Assembly: GCA_963850255.1 (NCBI GenBank)
Contig: CAWKLL010000024.1
Span: forward strand, 124,001-188,000
Reading direction: 5' to 3'
DNA from: J054 sp963850255
GTDB taxonomy: Bacteria > Pseudomonadota > Gammaproteobacteria > Steroidobacterales > GCA-2729495
DNA length: 64,000 bases
The first letter of the stretch is position 1; every line of letters begins with the position of its first letter. The notes below the pieces were generated by a model. The model saw nothing but the letters and a program-made list of their open reading frames with translations. It had not been told where the DNA came from and did no database searches. The translations under genes were made by a program, and so were the position numbers. Positions 25,804 to 33,886 of the stretch are shown one piece after another.

Positions 25804-26763
25804 TTGAATTTTCTTTTTTTGGTGCTCGGCGTGGGCTTGCTTACCTTAGGTGGTGAAGCCTTGATTCGAGGCGCGTTATCTGCCGCGAGACGTCTCGGTG
25901 TAACGCCATTGCTAAGCGGCCTTGTTATCGTAGGCTTCGGAACTTCAGCGCCAGAGTTGGTGGTCTCTGTAAATGCAGCATTAAATCAGCAACCGGATAT
26001 CGCTGTCGGCAACGTCGTGGGTAGCAATATCAGCAATATTTTGCTGGTTTTAGGGATATGCGCCCTAATCAGGCCACTGGCAGTCACGCCGTTGGCACTA
26101 CGCCGAGACGCAGTCACGGTCGCAGCGGCAAGCATATTATTCCTGGTTTTGGTCGGTGGAAGTGCGCTGGGTGCTGTTGACGCTGTATTTTTCCTGGTGA
26201 CCTTACTGGCTTACCTGGTATGGGCATATTGGAGCGAACGCTTCCATACCGCACCTTCTGCGGAACTTCACAAAGCCGAAGCCGAAGAACTTACCGCACT
26301 GCCGAAATCGGTGGCATTGACAGTAACGACCGTGATTGCTGGTCTACTGCTATTAATATCTGGATCACAGGTGCTTCTTATGGGGGCCGTCGGGATTGCA
26401 GATCACTTTGGGGTTTCCGAGGCAGTTATCGGCCTGACGTTGGTTGCAGTTGGTACCTCCCTCCCAGAGCTTTCAATTTCGGTGATCGCAGCGCTGCGTC
26501 GGCACGCAGATGTGGCTGTAGGAAACATACTTGGCAGCAACATCTTTAATTTGTTGGGTATTCTAGGTGTATCCTCGCTCCTTCAGCCACTTCCAGTCCA
26601 TGTAAGAATTCTGCAATTCGACCAATGGGTCATGCTGGGGTCTTCTCTACTACTGTTACTGTTCTTGTATACCGGGCGCCGCTTAAGCAGGTTGGAAGGT
26701 GGAGTACTCCTCGCTGGCTACGGAGTTTATGTCGGCCTGAGTTTTACTGCATACGGTGGTTAG
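25804..26763 (+). CDS. Calcium/sodium antiporter (CaCA family, YrbG-like)
   Basis: A 319-residue exchanger with ten hydrophobic segments and the two inverted alpha repeats that form the ion site: GFGTSAPELVVSVNAAL and later AVGTSLPELSISVIAAL, each followed by an (A)VGN(V/I)(V/L)GSNI motif. It exports Ca2+ in exchange for Na+ or H+. The start is taken as TTG 25804, directly before NFLFLVLGVG; a GGAGA lies 13 bases upstream. It is carried in the cassette 25741-26859. Confidence 0.92.
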   Translation: MNFLFLVLGVGLLTLGGEALIRGALSAARRLGVTPLLSGLVIVGFGTSAPELVVSVNAALNQQPDIAVGNVVGSNISNILLVLGICALIRPLAVTPLALRRDAVTVAAASILFLVLVGGSALGAVDAVFFLVTLLAYLVWAYWSERFHTAPSAELHKAEAEELTALPKSVALTVTTVIAGLLLLISGSQVLLMGAVGIADHFGVSEAVIGLTLVAVGTSLPELSISVIAALRRHADVAVGNILGSNIFNLLGILGVSSLLQPLPVHVRILQFDQWVMLGSSLLLLLFLYTGRRLSRLEGGVLLAGYGVYVGLSFTAYGG

Positions 26764-26800
26764 GACAGGATGAATGTATGCAGGTAAATAAGCTGCGTTG

Positions 26801-26865
26801 AACGGCCTAACAAACGCATGCAGCCGGACGCAGCAAGGTCGCGCCGCTGATGCGGGGCGTTATGG
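26801..26865 (+). other. attC site 11
   Basis: Opens with AACGGCCTAACAAACGCATGC (CCTAAC at 26806-26811), complementary with one mismatch to the cassette start GTTATGCCG at 25740. Closes with GCTGATGCGGGGCGTTATGG (crossover after 26859). Confidence 0.88.
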
Positions 26866-27009
26866 AGCAGCGTTAACCGCCCTAGCGTAACGTCGGCTTC
26901 CGACCCAAAGCGGACATTAGAAATGAGTTAAGATTTCGACTATACGTGAATGCTGATTCACGATACTAGAGACACGGTGTCGGAATTTACAATACCAGCG
27001 TGAGCCAAA

Positions 27010-27564
27010 GTGGCTATCAATATAGGCATCAATCCAATGATAAAAGAATGTGGTTATTTTGGGGTTCAAGGTTTTTGCAGGGATCGCTTAGCACGGTGTG
27101 GCGCTGTCATTTTTGTTAGCCTAATCGCCGCTTTCTGCGCGCCTCCTTCTACCGCGCTAGCGGCTGAGCTGTTGCCCGCGTATGAGGGCTTAGCTCAGAA
27201 TTTTGTTCTCTGGAAAACAGGGCGCAATTTGCTAAGCGACGGCGAACGCCTAGTCAACGAGGGGCGTGAACTTGTTGCATTGGGGCGAGAGAATCTGAAT
27301 ACAGGGGCCGCTACGATTGATGCGGGACTGGAGCGATTGAGTGAGGGCCGGATGGAGATGGACCCTCTGTCATCCGAAGCGATTAGTGAGGAGGGACGTA
27401 ATCGACCTTTGGAATCTGGAGCGCGCCAAATTCGTGAGGGGAATGAGCAAATACAACTCGGCAAAGAACAGATTGATCGTGGCATTATTAAAATTCGAGA
27501 AGGCCGGCTTAGGATCGATTCTGGACTGAGACTAATGCAAACCAGCGAAGAAGCACTTTCTTAG
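27010..27564 (+). CDS. Secreted helical repeat protein, cassette-encoded
   Basis: A 184-residue protein in the cassette 26860-27794. An N-terminal hydrophobic segment (VIFVSLIAAFCAPPSTALA) looks like a signal peptide. The rest is a run of short helical repeats with alternating Glu/Arg and Gly (NEGRELVALGRENLNTG, REGNEQIQLGKEQIDRG, REGRLRIDSGLRLM), about 11 residues per turn of the pattern, suggesting an amphipathic or coiled-coil rod. The start is GTG 27010 or ATG 27037. The family is not recognised. Confidence 0.65.
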   Translation: MAINIGINPMIKECGYFGVQGFCRDRLARCGAVIFVSLIAAFCAPPSTALAAELLPAYEGLAQNFVLWKTGRNLLSDGERLVNEGRELVALGRENLNTGAATIDAGLERLSEGRMEMDPLSSEAISEEGRNRPLESGARQIREGNEQIQLGKEQIDRGIIKIREGRLRIDSGLRLMQTSEEALS

Positions 27565-27698
27565 ATCGGTCATTTTCTGATGATCCTCTGTGTAGGTACC
27601 GTGATTTTTTTCGAATGACCGCTTTTGGCCGATGGCGGAAACTCAGCAGTTCCTCCGCTGAACTAAATACTATGCAAATTCAGGCGGCGGAGTGCGTT

Positions 27699-27800
27699 GC
27701 CGCATAACCAGCGAAAGCATCGGACGGCTTTGCCTGTCACGGCCCTTGCTAGAGCAAGGCCCTCGCCAGCCGGAAGCCTCCGTTGTTGCAGGCGTTAGGC
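27699..27800 (+). other. attC site 12
   Basis: Opens with TTGCCGCATAACCAGCG (GCATAAC at 27702-27708), closes with TTGTTGCAGGCGTTAGGC (crossover after 27794). The middle carries CCTTGCTAGAGCAAGG, a perfect hairpin. Complementarity to the core at 26859 covers GTTATG. Confidence 0.88.
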
Positions 27801-27859
27801 GTCAGATAGACCCATCGGCTCTATCTACAGACCGTTCCAGCAGCAAAGTTCTTGGTTTG

Positions 27860-28591
27860 ATACTGGCTTTGGTATGCTCGATGATGTCTGGCTGCCAATC
27901 GGTGGGCCGAAAACAGCTGGTTCCGCCAGATCATGTCCGTCTTCTACATTCCGATCTACACTGCAGAAACGCAGATAAAGAGGGCGCGGCTGCATCACCA
28001 TTCGTCAATGCAGACCAGGTTGAATCCGCGATTTTTGGTGCTAGCGTTCTTCTCAGCCTATATGGGTCCGAATGGGAGTGGAACGCACGCCAGCTAGCTG
28101 TCGAGCGAGATGCAGACCTGTCACTGATCAGGCCGTGCGACGGAGAGGGATCGTTTAAGTTTGCTCAAATAGAAGTGTGGCGTACACGGGGTTTCATCCC
28201 CCCAACGTTACAAGATAAACCCCGTCCAGAGAGCGGCACGCTCATGGCACCTTCCGGGGCAACGTATGGCATGCGACTGCAAAACATCTTTGAATGCTTT
28301 GAACAGGCTCGTGTCACAAGTGGCCCGATAACGATCGAAAACAAGCAACGCCTTCACGAATTCGATGCGACCAATTTATTTACTTCGGGTCCCTACTTTC
28401 CAGGGTACGCGAGAATCGACAGGTATTACCGGCCCACTGTCACAGGCGAACTGAGCCTTACCGGGATTCTATTGTATCGAGCACAAGCCGATTGGGCAGC
28501 TGGCATATATAGGGAGCTTTCGCCAAAAGAAAAAATGCCCTTTGCCGAGCGCTACCTAATATGCCTACTCGACCGTGGGTATAGTTGGTGA
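27860..28591 (+). CDS. Cassette-encoded lipoprotein of unknown function (start uncertain)
   Basis: In the cassette 27795-28649. The frame is open through attC site 12, so the true start must lie inside the cassette. A lipoprotein signal is visible (LGLILALVCSMMSGC with the lipobox Cys). No ATG or GTG with a ribosome-binding site precedes it; a TTG near 27857 is the nearest candidate, so the start here is approximate. The mature part of about 230 residues has a CRNADKEGAAASPFVNADQVE segment and is rich in charged residues; no family is recognised. Confidence 0.55.
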   Translation: MLALVCSMMSGCQSVGRKQLVPPDHVRLLHSDLHCRNADKEGAAASPFVNADQVESAIFGASVLLSLYGSEWEWNARQLAVERDADLSLIRPCDGEGSFKFAQIEVWRTRGFIPPTLQDKPRPESGTLMAPSGATYGMRLQNIFECFEQARVTSGPITIENKQRLHEFDATNLFTSGPYFPGYARIDRYYRPTVTGELSLTGILLYRAQADWAAGIYRELSPKEKMPFAERYLICLLDRGYSW

Positions 28592-28621
28592 TTTGAAGTT
28601 CGACTAAGCGGAGAATCCAAG

Positions 28622-28655
28622 TGACACCTAACCAGGCGATGAAGCGGCGTTAGAT
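28622..28655 (+). other. attC site 13 (drastically shortened)
   Basis: Opens with GACACCTAACCAGGCGATGAAG (CCTAAC at 28627-28632) and closes only 17 bases later with GCGGCGTTAGATGG (crossover after 28649). The opening is complementary, with one mismatch, to the cassette start GTTAGGCGTC at 27794. The inner stem that folded sites need is missing. Confidence 0.7.
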
Positions 28656-28736
28656 GGCGGAGAAAAGCTGCGAGAACTTTTCGATCCGCAGAGCTAACGC
28701 TACGCCACTCTAGTAGCGAAAGGGAGACGGCCCAAA

Positions 28737-29348
28737 ATGTCCGGAGTCATAGAATCGGCGGCGTTGTTGCTGGCATTACTAAATCCGTTTCTGTTGGTCG
28801 TTTATCTGGTTGGGCCGATGAAACAGCTAGACCGCGGCGAATTCGGCAAAGTGCTTCTTAGGGCTGGGGCCATAGCAAGCGTAGTCTTCTGCGGGTTCGC
28901 TGTACTCGGCGATGCAATATTCGTCACGATCATTCAAGCGAATTTCGCGTCTTTCCAAATATTCGGCGGGTTAATTTTCGTGCTAATTGGGCTTCAATTT
29001 GTATTCCGAGGCCCTGCAGCCATCGAGATCATGCAAGGAGAAGCCGCCCATATATCAGGCGCAATCGCGATGCCCATTTTGATCGGACCGGGAACGATCA
29101 GCGCAAGTGTCATTATTGGGAAGCGTCTTGAACCCCTATTGGCATGCGGAGTAGTGATAGCCGCGGTATTTTTGTCACTACTAATCGTGCTGCTACTAAA
29201 ACAATTGCACGACTATGTCCTCCCAAGGAAAGAGGCGTTAATCGAACGCTACATCGAGATCTTTGGCCGAATTACGGCATTGTATATTGGTACTGTGGCC
29301 ATCGAAATGATCATGCGGGGACTAAGAACCTGGATGAACTATCCTTGA
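28737..29348 (+). CDS. MarC-family integral membrane protein
   Basis: A 203-residue protein with six hydrophobic segments. Family features are LLALLNPFLLVVYL at the N-terminus, FQIFGGLIFVLIGLQFV, and PILIGPGTISASVI in the middle. MarC/YhgN proteins are inner-membrane proteins of unknown transport function. The gene is in the cassette 28650-29484, with a purine-rich GGGAG site before the ATG. Confidence 0.88.
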   Translation: MSGVIESAALLLALLNPFLLVVYLVGPMKQLDRGEFGKVLLRAGAIASVVFCGFAVLGDAIFVTIIQANFASFQIFGGLIFVLIGLQFVFRGPAAIEIMQGEAAHISGAIAMPILIGPGTISASVIIGKRLEPLLACGVVIAAVFLSLLIVLLLKQLHDYVLPRKEALIERYIEIFGRITALYIGTVAIEMIMRGLRTWMNYP

Positions 29349-29360
29349 ATAGTGTTGGGT

Positions 29361-29490
29361 CACCGTCTAACACGTTGTTCAACCGGACGCGCTACAGCGC
29401 GATTTACGTCAGTCATCCGGCCTAAGAGTTCTCGTCGTGACGATGGAATCTGCTCATCTTTGGTGGCGCGATTTGTAGAGGGCGTTAGCT
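29361..29490 (+). other. attC site 14 (long form)
   Basis: Opens with CACCGTCTAACACGTTG (GTCTAAC at 29365-29371), complementary with a mismatch to the cassette start GTTAGATGG at 28649. Closes with GAGGGCGTTAGCTG (crossover after 29484). At about 130 bases it is the longest site, close to the known upper size limit, and the inner sequence is unrelated to its neighbours. Confidence 0.75.
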
Positions 29491-29623
29491 GAACTGGGAA
29501 CTGTTGGCGATGGTACCCCACAATTTCGTGAAGGTCCGGAGAGTGAAAAGGCCGGCTGACCGGAAAAGGCCAGCGAAAAAGTTTTTTGCTGGTCTATGCG
29601 GCAGTCCTTAGGGGGCAAAGACT

Positions 29624-30118
29624 ATGAGATATGCTGCTTATGGTTCGAATCTACACCCTCTACGTCTTCGCAAGCGGGCGCCTTCAGCAAGATTTTTAGC
29701 TGCAACTACCATTCCTGGCTGGAGCCTGGAGTTTCATAAACGCGGCCGTGACGGATCCGGCAAATGCAACATCGTGGCAGCTGAAACCTCTGTGTTGTTC
29801 GCCTTGTTTGATATAGATGCGAACGACAGACCGAAGCTTGATGCAGCCGAGGGGCTGAATTTGGGCTATGAGGAAATCACCATGGACACTGGCAACTTCG
29901 GTCGATGCTTTTGTTACGTAGCCAGCAATACCCACATCGACGACGAGCTAAAGCCGTTTTCCTGGTACAAGGAATTGGTGATAGCTGGCCTGGAGTATCA
30001 CCAGGCTTCGACAAAGTATCTGCAAAGGGTACAGTCGATTGAACACATCCCGGACGACAACGAAGCAAGACACAGAGAGAATATGGCTATTGTTGCGGAA
30101 GCCAGAAACGGCAGCTAG
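29624..30118 (+). CDS. Gamma-glutamylcyclotransferase-like (AIG2/GGCT) protein
   Basis: A 164-residue protein beginning with YAAYGSNLHPLRLRKRAP, the nucleotide-like binding loop of the GGCT fold. The acidic catalytic region (DAAEGLNLGYEE) follows at about residue 77. Relatives cleave gamma-glutamyl amino acids or peptides, releasing 5-oxoproline. It is the last gene of the array; its TAG stop sits exactly where the next attC would begin (CAGCTA complementary to the cassette start GTTAGCTG). Confidence 0.85.
   Translation: MRYAAYGSNLHPLRLRKRAPSARFLAATTIPGWSLEFHKRGRDGSGKCNIVAAETSVLFALFDIDANDRPKLDAAEGLNLGYEEITMDTGNFGRCFCYVASNTHIDDELKPFSWYKELVIAGLEYHQASTKYLQRVQSIEHIPDDNEARHRENMAIVAEARNGS
30112..30118 (+). 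other. Right end of the array: truncated attC opening box
   Basis: The bases CAGCTA (30112-30117) are complementary to the cassette start TTAGCTG at 29485 but the expected AAC is replaced by GG, after which chromosomal sequence resumes on the opposite strand inside a DUF1772 gene. The rest of the attC is missing. Confidence 0.55.
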
Positions 30119-30365
30119 GCGCAATGCCATCCTGAGAGCTCCAGCACCATGACACCGACGGACAACGAGACCGTTCCCATGAATACGCCTAAAACGAGGG
30201 GTTGATCACCACGACGTTGATCGACTGCATCGCGGCAATGCCCTCCGGGGAGGGCACGCGCGCGAGAGCTTTCATCACGAAGCTCGAGAATGCAAAGAAA
30301 ACGCCACCGACCAATGCGGATCCGAGTAGCGCCGTCGTTGCTGCAAAGCTGGTCAGGGAAGTCAT
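30115..30365 (-). pseudogene. DUF1772 (anthrone oxygenase-like) protein, truncated by the cassette array
   Basis: The start at 30365 overlaps the NmrA gene stop by four bases. The N-terminal half is typical of DUF1772 (LLGSALVGGVFFAFSSFVM, then AMQSINVVVIN). A one-base loss in a T run near 30195 shifts the frame; the next frame continues GVFMGTVSLSVGVMVLEL. The protein then stops at the array edge (TAG at 30115-30117), at about 85 of the roughly 150-170 residues usual for the family. The missing half was removed or displaced by the array boundary. Confidence 0.7.
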
Positions 30366-31219
30366 GCTGCAAGCTTCCAGAGACCCGATGCCGCTATCCG
30401 GCGGGCATAGTCGGCAAAGTCGGTCGGCTCCCGTCCCAGCGCTCGCTGCACACCGTCGCACAGGTAGGCGTTACGACCGTCGAGCACGGTGTCGAACAGG
30501 TAGTTCAACAGCCAGACCAATTCTTCCGGTGCACCGGATTCGGCGATGCCGGCGGCAAATGCGGCTTTCGGTACCTGCACAAACACGACCTCGCGACCGG
30601 CGGCGAGAGATATCTCTTTGGCGACTTCCGTAAAGGTCAGCATGCGCGGACCGGTGAGTTCGTAGATCTCGCCGTTATGGCCATCCTCGGTCAATGCGGC
30701 CACGGCCACATCGGCAATGTCATTCACATCGACGAAGGGCTCCGGTATATCCGCGGCAGGCAGGGCGATGGCGCCGTCGAGCACCATGCCGAGAAAGTCG
30801 CCTTCCGAGAAATTCTGGTTGAACCAGCTGGCGCGCACCACTGTCCACTCGACGCCGGCTTCCCGGACGATGCGCTCACAACGCTGCGCTTCTTCCTCGC
30901 CACGACCGGAAAGCAGGACCAGGCGCTGCACGCCTTTCGCCACAGCTTTGTCGACAAAAGCCTGAACGGCCTCCGTGGCACCGGGAATGGCGAGATCGGG
31001 AGCGTAGGTAAGGTACGCCGCCGAGACGCCCGCCAGCGCCGCATCCCAGGTCGAGCGGTCGTTCCAGTCGAAAGGAATAACGGCGGAACGAGAGCCAACG
31101 CGGGTTTTAACGCCCTGTCTGATAAGACGCTCCGCGACGCGACGACCGGTCTTGCCGGTACCGCCGACGACCAGGGTCATGGGACTGAATGAATTCGAGG
31201 CTTGATCTGAGGCTTGCAT
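30362..31219 (-). CDS. NmrA-like NAD(P)-binding protein
   Basis: A 285-residue Rossmann-fold protein with the NAD(P) loop VVGGTGKTGRRVAERL. The active-site region lacks a classical YxxxK, placing it in the atypical SDR/NmrA group (NAD(P)H quinone reductases or redox sensors). C-terminal features such as LTGPRMLTFTEVAKEIS are typical. It is divergent from the TetR gene with a shared operator and followed by DUF1772, so TetR probably controls both. An AGGAG site precedes the ATG at 31219. Confidence 0.85.
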   Translation of the reverse strand: MQASDQASNSFSPMTLVVGGTGKTGRRVAERLIRQGVKTRVGSRSAVIPFDWNDRSTWDAALAGVSAAYLTYAPDLAIPGATEAVQAFVDKAVAKGVQRLVLLSGRGEEEAQRCERIVREAGVEWTVVRASWFNQNFSEGDFLGMVLDGAIALPAADIPEPFVDVNDIADVAVAALTEDGHNGEIYELTGPRMLTFTEVAKEISLAAGREVVFVQVPKAAFAAGIAESGAPEELVWLLNYLFDTVLDGRNAYLCDGVQRALGREPTDFADYARRIAASGLWKLAA

Positions 31220-31238
31220 AGCGTTCTCCTGAATGAAC

Positions 31239-31268
31239 TTGACACTGTGTCAATTGACACGCTGTCAA
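31239..31268. promoter_or_regulatory. Tandem palindromic operator between nmrA-like and tetR genes
   Basis: Two adjacent inverted repeats, TTGACACTGTGTCAA (31239-31253, perfect around one centre base) and TTGACACGCTGTCAA (31254-31268), fill the divergent intergenic region. Each contains a TTGACA that could act as a -35 in one direction. A further half-like copy, CACCATGTCAAG, overlaps the tetR start. This is the expected binding site of the TetR-type protein. Confidence 0.7.
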
Positions 31269-31288
31269 CTTATAGGCATCTTTACACC

Positions 31289-31876
31289 ATGTCAAGTGAA
31301 AATCTGGAAACCCGCTCGCGAATCCTTGAAGCGACGGTTCGAATACTCGAGGAGCACGGCGGCCGGGGCGTGCGCATGGGCGACATCGCCAGGGAGACGG
31401 GGATCTCCCGGCAGGCCGTCTACCTGCACTTCGCATCGCGCGCTGAGCTGTTGACCGCCACAACCCAGTACCGTGACGAGGTTCTGAACCTGCAGGGTCG
31501 GCTCGCCGCATCACGCGCAGCCAGCAGCGGCGTTGAACGCCTGGCCCTATATATAGAGCTCTGGGGCAATTACGTGCCGGAAATTTACGGAGTCGCCAAA
31601 GCGCTGATGCTGGCGCAGGACACGGATAAGGCGGCCGCAGCGGCCTGGCAAGACCGTATGCTGGCGATGCGTGACGGATGTCGTGCGGCCATTGAGGCGC
31701 TGGATGCGGATGGCCAGCTCGCGCCAGGATGGACAGCCAAACGAGCCACGGATGTTTTGTGGACCATGCTGCTGGTGCCGAACTGGGAAAACCTCACCCT
31801 TGAATGCGGCTGGTCGACAGCAGAATACATCCGCTGGATGAAGGCCCTGGCCGAACGGACCTTTGTCAAAGAATAG
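31289..31876 (+). CDS. TetR-family transcriptional regulator
   Basis: A 195-residue repressor with an N-terminal helix-turn-helix (GVRMGDIARETGISRQAVYLHFASRAELL) and a helical ligand-binding C-terminal domain. The start is ATG 31289 (MSSENLETRSRI); the frame upstream runs through the operator. Ligand unknown. It probably represses itself and the divergent NmrA-like/DUF1772 unit through the palindromes at 31239-31268. Confidence 0.9.
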   Translation: MSSENLETRSRILEATVRILEEHGGRGVRMGDIARETGISRQAVYLHFASRAELLTATTQYRDEVLNLQGRLAASRAASSGVERLALYIELWGNYVPEIYGVAKALMLAQDTDKAAAAAWQDRMLAMRDGCRAAIEALDADGQLAPGWTAKRATDVLWTMLLVPNWENLTLECGWSTAEYIRWMKALAERTFVKE

Positions 31877-32053
31877 GCCAATCTGGTTTTTATTGTGCTG
31901 CGAACAAGTGCTGCCGGCAGCAAGCAGCGATTAAATCCCCTGCAGGAATCATCCGCAGCGCCGGCGAAGCCTGTTTGTTAGGCCCTTTCCACAGGCCTAC
32001 ACTAACGGCCACGCAGAACAGCGCCGCACATCCCGGCTATGAGGAATCAGAAA

Positions 32054-32752
32054 GTGGCTAATCAAAAAATACTAATGGTGCTGACTTCCCACTCACAGCT
32101 CGGTGATACCGGTGAGAAAACAGGCTTCTGGGTTGAAGAGTTCGCCGCCCCTTACTACGTGTTTCTGGACACCGGTGCTGACATCACGCTGGCATCTCCC
32201 GCCGGCGGTATGCCGCCGATAGATCCAAAGAGCGAACTGCCTGACTTTCAAACCTCAGCAACGCATCGCTTTGACAAGGATGAAGCGACGCAGGCGAAAC
32301 TGGCCGCCAGCAAAAAGCTCGCTGAAATCAATGCGTCTGATTTTGACGCGATATTTTTTCCCGGCGGCCATGGTCCGCTATGGGACTTGACGGACAACCC
32401 CACTTCCATTCAGTTAGTCGCAGCGTTCCTGCAGCAACAAAAACCGGTGGCCGCTGTTTGTCATGCCAGTGCCGCGTTTCTGAATGTGAAAGACAAAAAC
32501 GGCGAGCCCATTGTCAAAGGCCGTTCAGTGACCGGTTTCAGCAACTCCGAAGAAGACGCGGTCGCATTATCTGATGTTGTGCCGTTCTTGCTGGAAGACG
32601 AACTGATCAAGAAAGGCGGGAATTACCAGAAAGCTGAAGACTGGAGCGCCTTTGCGGTACAGGATAATCTGATTATCACGGGCCAGAACCCCGCCAGCTC
32701 GGAGGCTGCGGCGGAGATGTTGCTGTCTCATCTGACTGCTGCGTCCAGGTAG
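32054..32752 (+). CDS. DJ-1/PfpI family protein (Hsp31/glyoxalase III-like)
   Basis: A 232-residue class I glutamine amidotransferase-like protein with the nucleophile elbow AAVCHASAAFL and the acidic residue before GGHGPLWDL. Relatives act as glutathione-independent glyoxalases or protein deglycases. GTG 32054 is preferred because GAGGA lies eight bases upstream and the product begins ANQKILMVLTSH like its relatives; an in-frame ATG is at 32039. Confidence 0.88.
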   Translation: MANQKILMVLTSHSQLGDTGEKTGFWVEEFAAPYYVFLDTGADITLASPAGGMPPIDPKSELPDFQTSATHRFDKDEATQAKLAASKKLAEINASDFDAIFFPGGHGPLWDLTDNPTSIQLVAAFLQQQKPVAAVCHASAAFLNVKDKNGEPIVKGRSVTGFSNSEEDAVALSDVVPFLLEDELIKKGGNYQKAEDWSAFAVQDNLIITGQNPASSEAAAEMLLSHLTAASR

Positions 32753-32890
32753 GCGGCGGTAAGGGCTGTCGTCCCGCAGAGATTTGCATGGACAATTTGC
32801 CCGAAAGTGGTTCAATAATTTCCGCCTGCGGTTTTTTGTAGAATCCACCCAGAGCTTTGAACGACAACCGGACTTTCGGAAACATCTATT

Positions 32891-33886
32891 TTGAATAACA
32901 ACGAAAACGGCCTCAGCGCCCCCGTCAGCGTCGTGGTCATTGGTGTCGAGAATCTTGATGCCTCGCTGGCCTTTTATTCGGAAACTCTTGGGCTGGAGGT
33001 CGCCGAGACGCTGACCTGGCAGGGCCCGGAGTTCGAGCAATACTGGCAGCTGCCGGCAGGCGCATCCGCCCGCTGCGTATTCCTCAAACATGGCGCCGAC
33101 CCCGTCGGTCGCATTCAACTGATGGAATTCGATGCAGCCGATCGAAAGCTAGTCAGACCACCTGGCGTCCGTCGCGCCACGGGGCTGTTTAATCTGAATC
33201 TGTACACCCGTGATATCCAGCAGGATTATGCGCAACTCAAGGCGCAGGGATTCAAGTTCTGGAGTGAACCGGCTTACAACAACTTTGGTCCGGCCGTGGG
33301 CGAAACCATGGAGTTGGCATTCGACGGGCCCGACGGCGTAGTAATCAACCTGGTTGAAATGCTGACGACGGATCCGAAAACGCTGGTCGGGCATATTCGT
33401 GCCTTCGTATCCGAATATGGCCGCACAAAAACGGGCTTTACCGCGGTAGTCACCACAGCGCATAGCGTCATCGACATGGACAAGGCACTGGCCTTCTATT
33501 ACGGACCGCTGCATATGAAATTGTTCGTGGAGTCGGTCCTGGAAGGCGCGGAAACCAATCGTGCCCTGAACCTGCCGGAGGAATCACGGACGCGCAGCGT
33601 GTTGGTCCAGGGTGCCCACGAGTACGGCAAGATTGCCCTGGCTGAGCCGATGAATTACGAAGTGCCGAATCTGGTACCCAATGCCGTGCCGCCAAACATC
33701 GGCTACCTGGCCCAGTCTTTCCAGGTCGCAGATATTGACGAGGCAGCCACCGGCTGTGCCGGGGTTGGCGCGGCACAGTTTTCGGCGCCGCAGGAGATCG
33801 ATTTACCGGGCCGCGGCAAGTGCGCGTCCATGCTGGTCCGCAACCCGGGCAGCGGCGCACTGCAGGAGCTGTTTCAGGTAATTTAG
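32891..33886 (+). CDS. Two-domain VOC (glyoxalase/dioxygenase-fold) protein
   Basis: A 331-residue protein with two vicinal-oxygen-chelate modules: the first begins VVVIGVENLDASLAFYSETLGLEV, the second VTTAHSVIDMDKALAFYYG. The pairing of betaalphabetabetabeta units makes one metal-dependent active site, as in extradiol dioxygenases and glyoxalases. The exact reaction is unknown. The start is TTG 32891 (NNNENGLSAP). It has no operon partner. Confidence 0.8.
   Translation: MNNNENGLSAPVSVVVIGVENLDASLAFYSETLGLEVAETLTWQGPEFEQYWQLPAGASARCVFLKHGADPVGRIQLMEFDAADRKLVRPPGVRRATGLFNLNLYTRDIQQDYAQLKAQGFKFWSEPAYNNFGPAVGETMELAFDGPDGVVINLVEMLTTDPKTLVGHIRAFVSEYGRTKTGFTAVVTTAHSVIDMDKALAFYYGPLHMKLFVESVLEGAETNRALNLPEESRTRSVLVQGAHEYGKIALAEPMNYEVPNLVPNAVPPNIGYLAQSFQVADIDEAATGCAGVGAAQFSAPQEIDLPGRGKCASMLVRNPGSGALQELFQVI

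Larger units (their letters stand above)
16433..30118 (+). mobile_element. Integron gene-cassette array without integrase (CALIN)
   Basis: About 14 attC sites, all in the same orientation, separate single genes or small operons over 13.7 kb. The sites share an opening of the form YTAACCAGCGCAAGCA and a closing of the form TGTTGCGGGCGTTA, with variable, self-complementary middles, as in chromosomal integrons. In several cassettes the first bases are complementary to the start of their own attC, the signature of excisable cassettes. Gene stop codons often lie inside the attC opening box (TAA of YTAAC). No tyrosine recombinase of the IntI type is encoded anywhere in the window, so the array is either a CALIN or the far end of a longer integron. 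Confidence 0.9.

Noticed and set aside
29540..29600. CCAGCGAAAAAGTTTTTTGCTGG hairpin in front of the GGCT gene as a terminator
   Set aside because: The T run lies inside the stem, not after it, and the hairpin sits just before the start codon; no further evidence.
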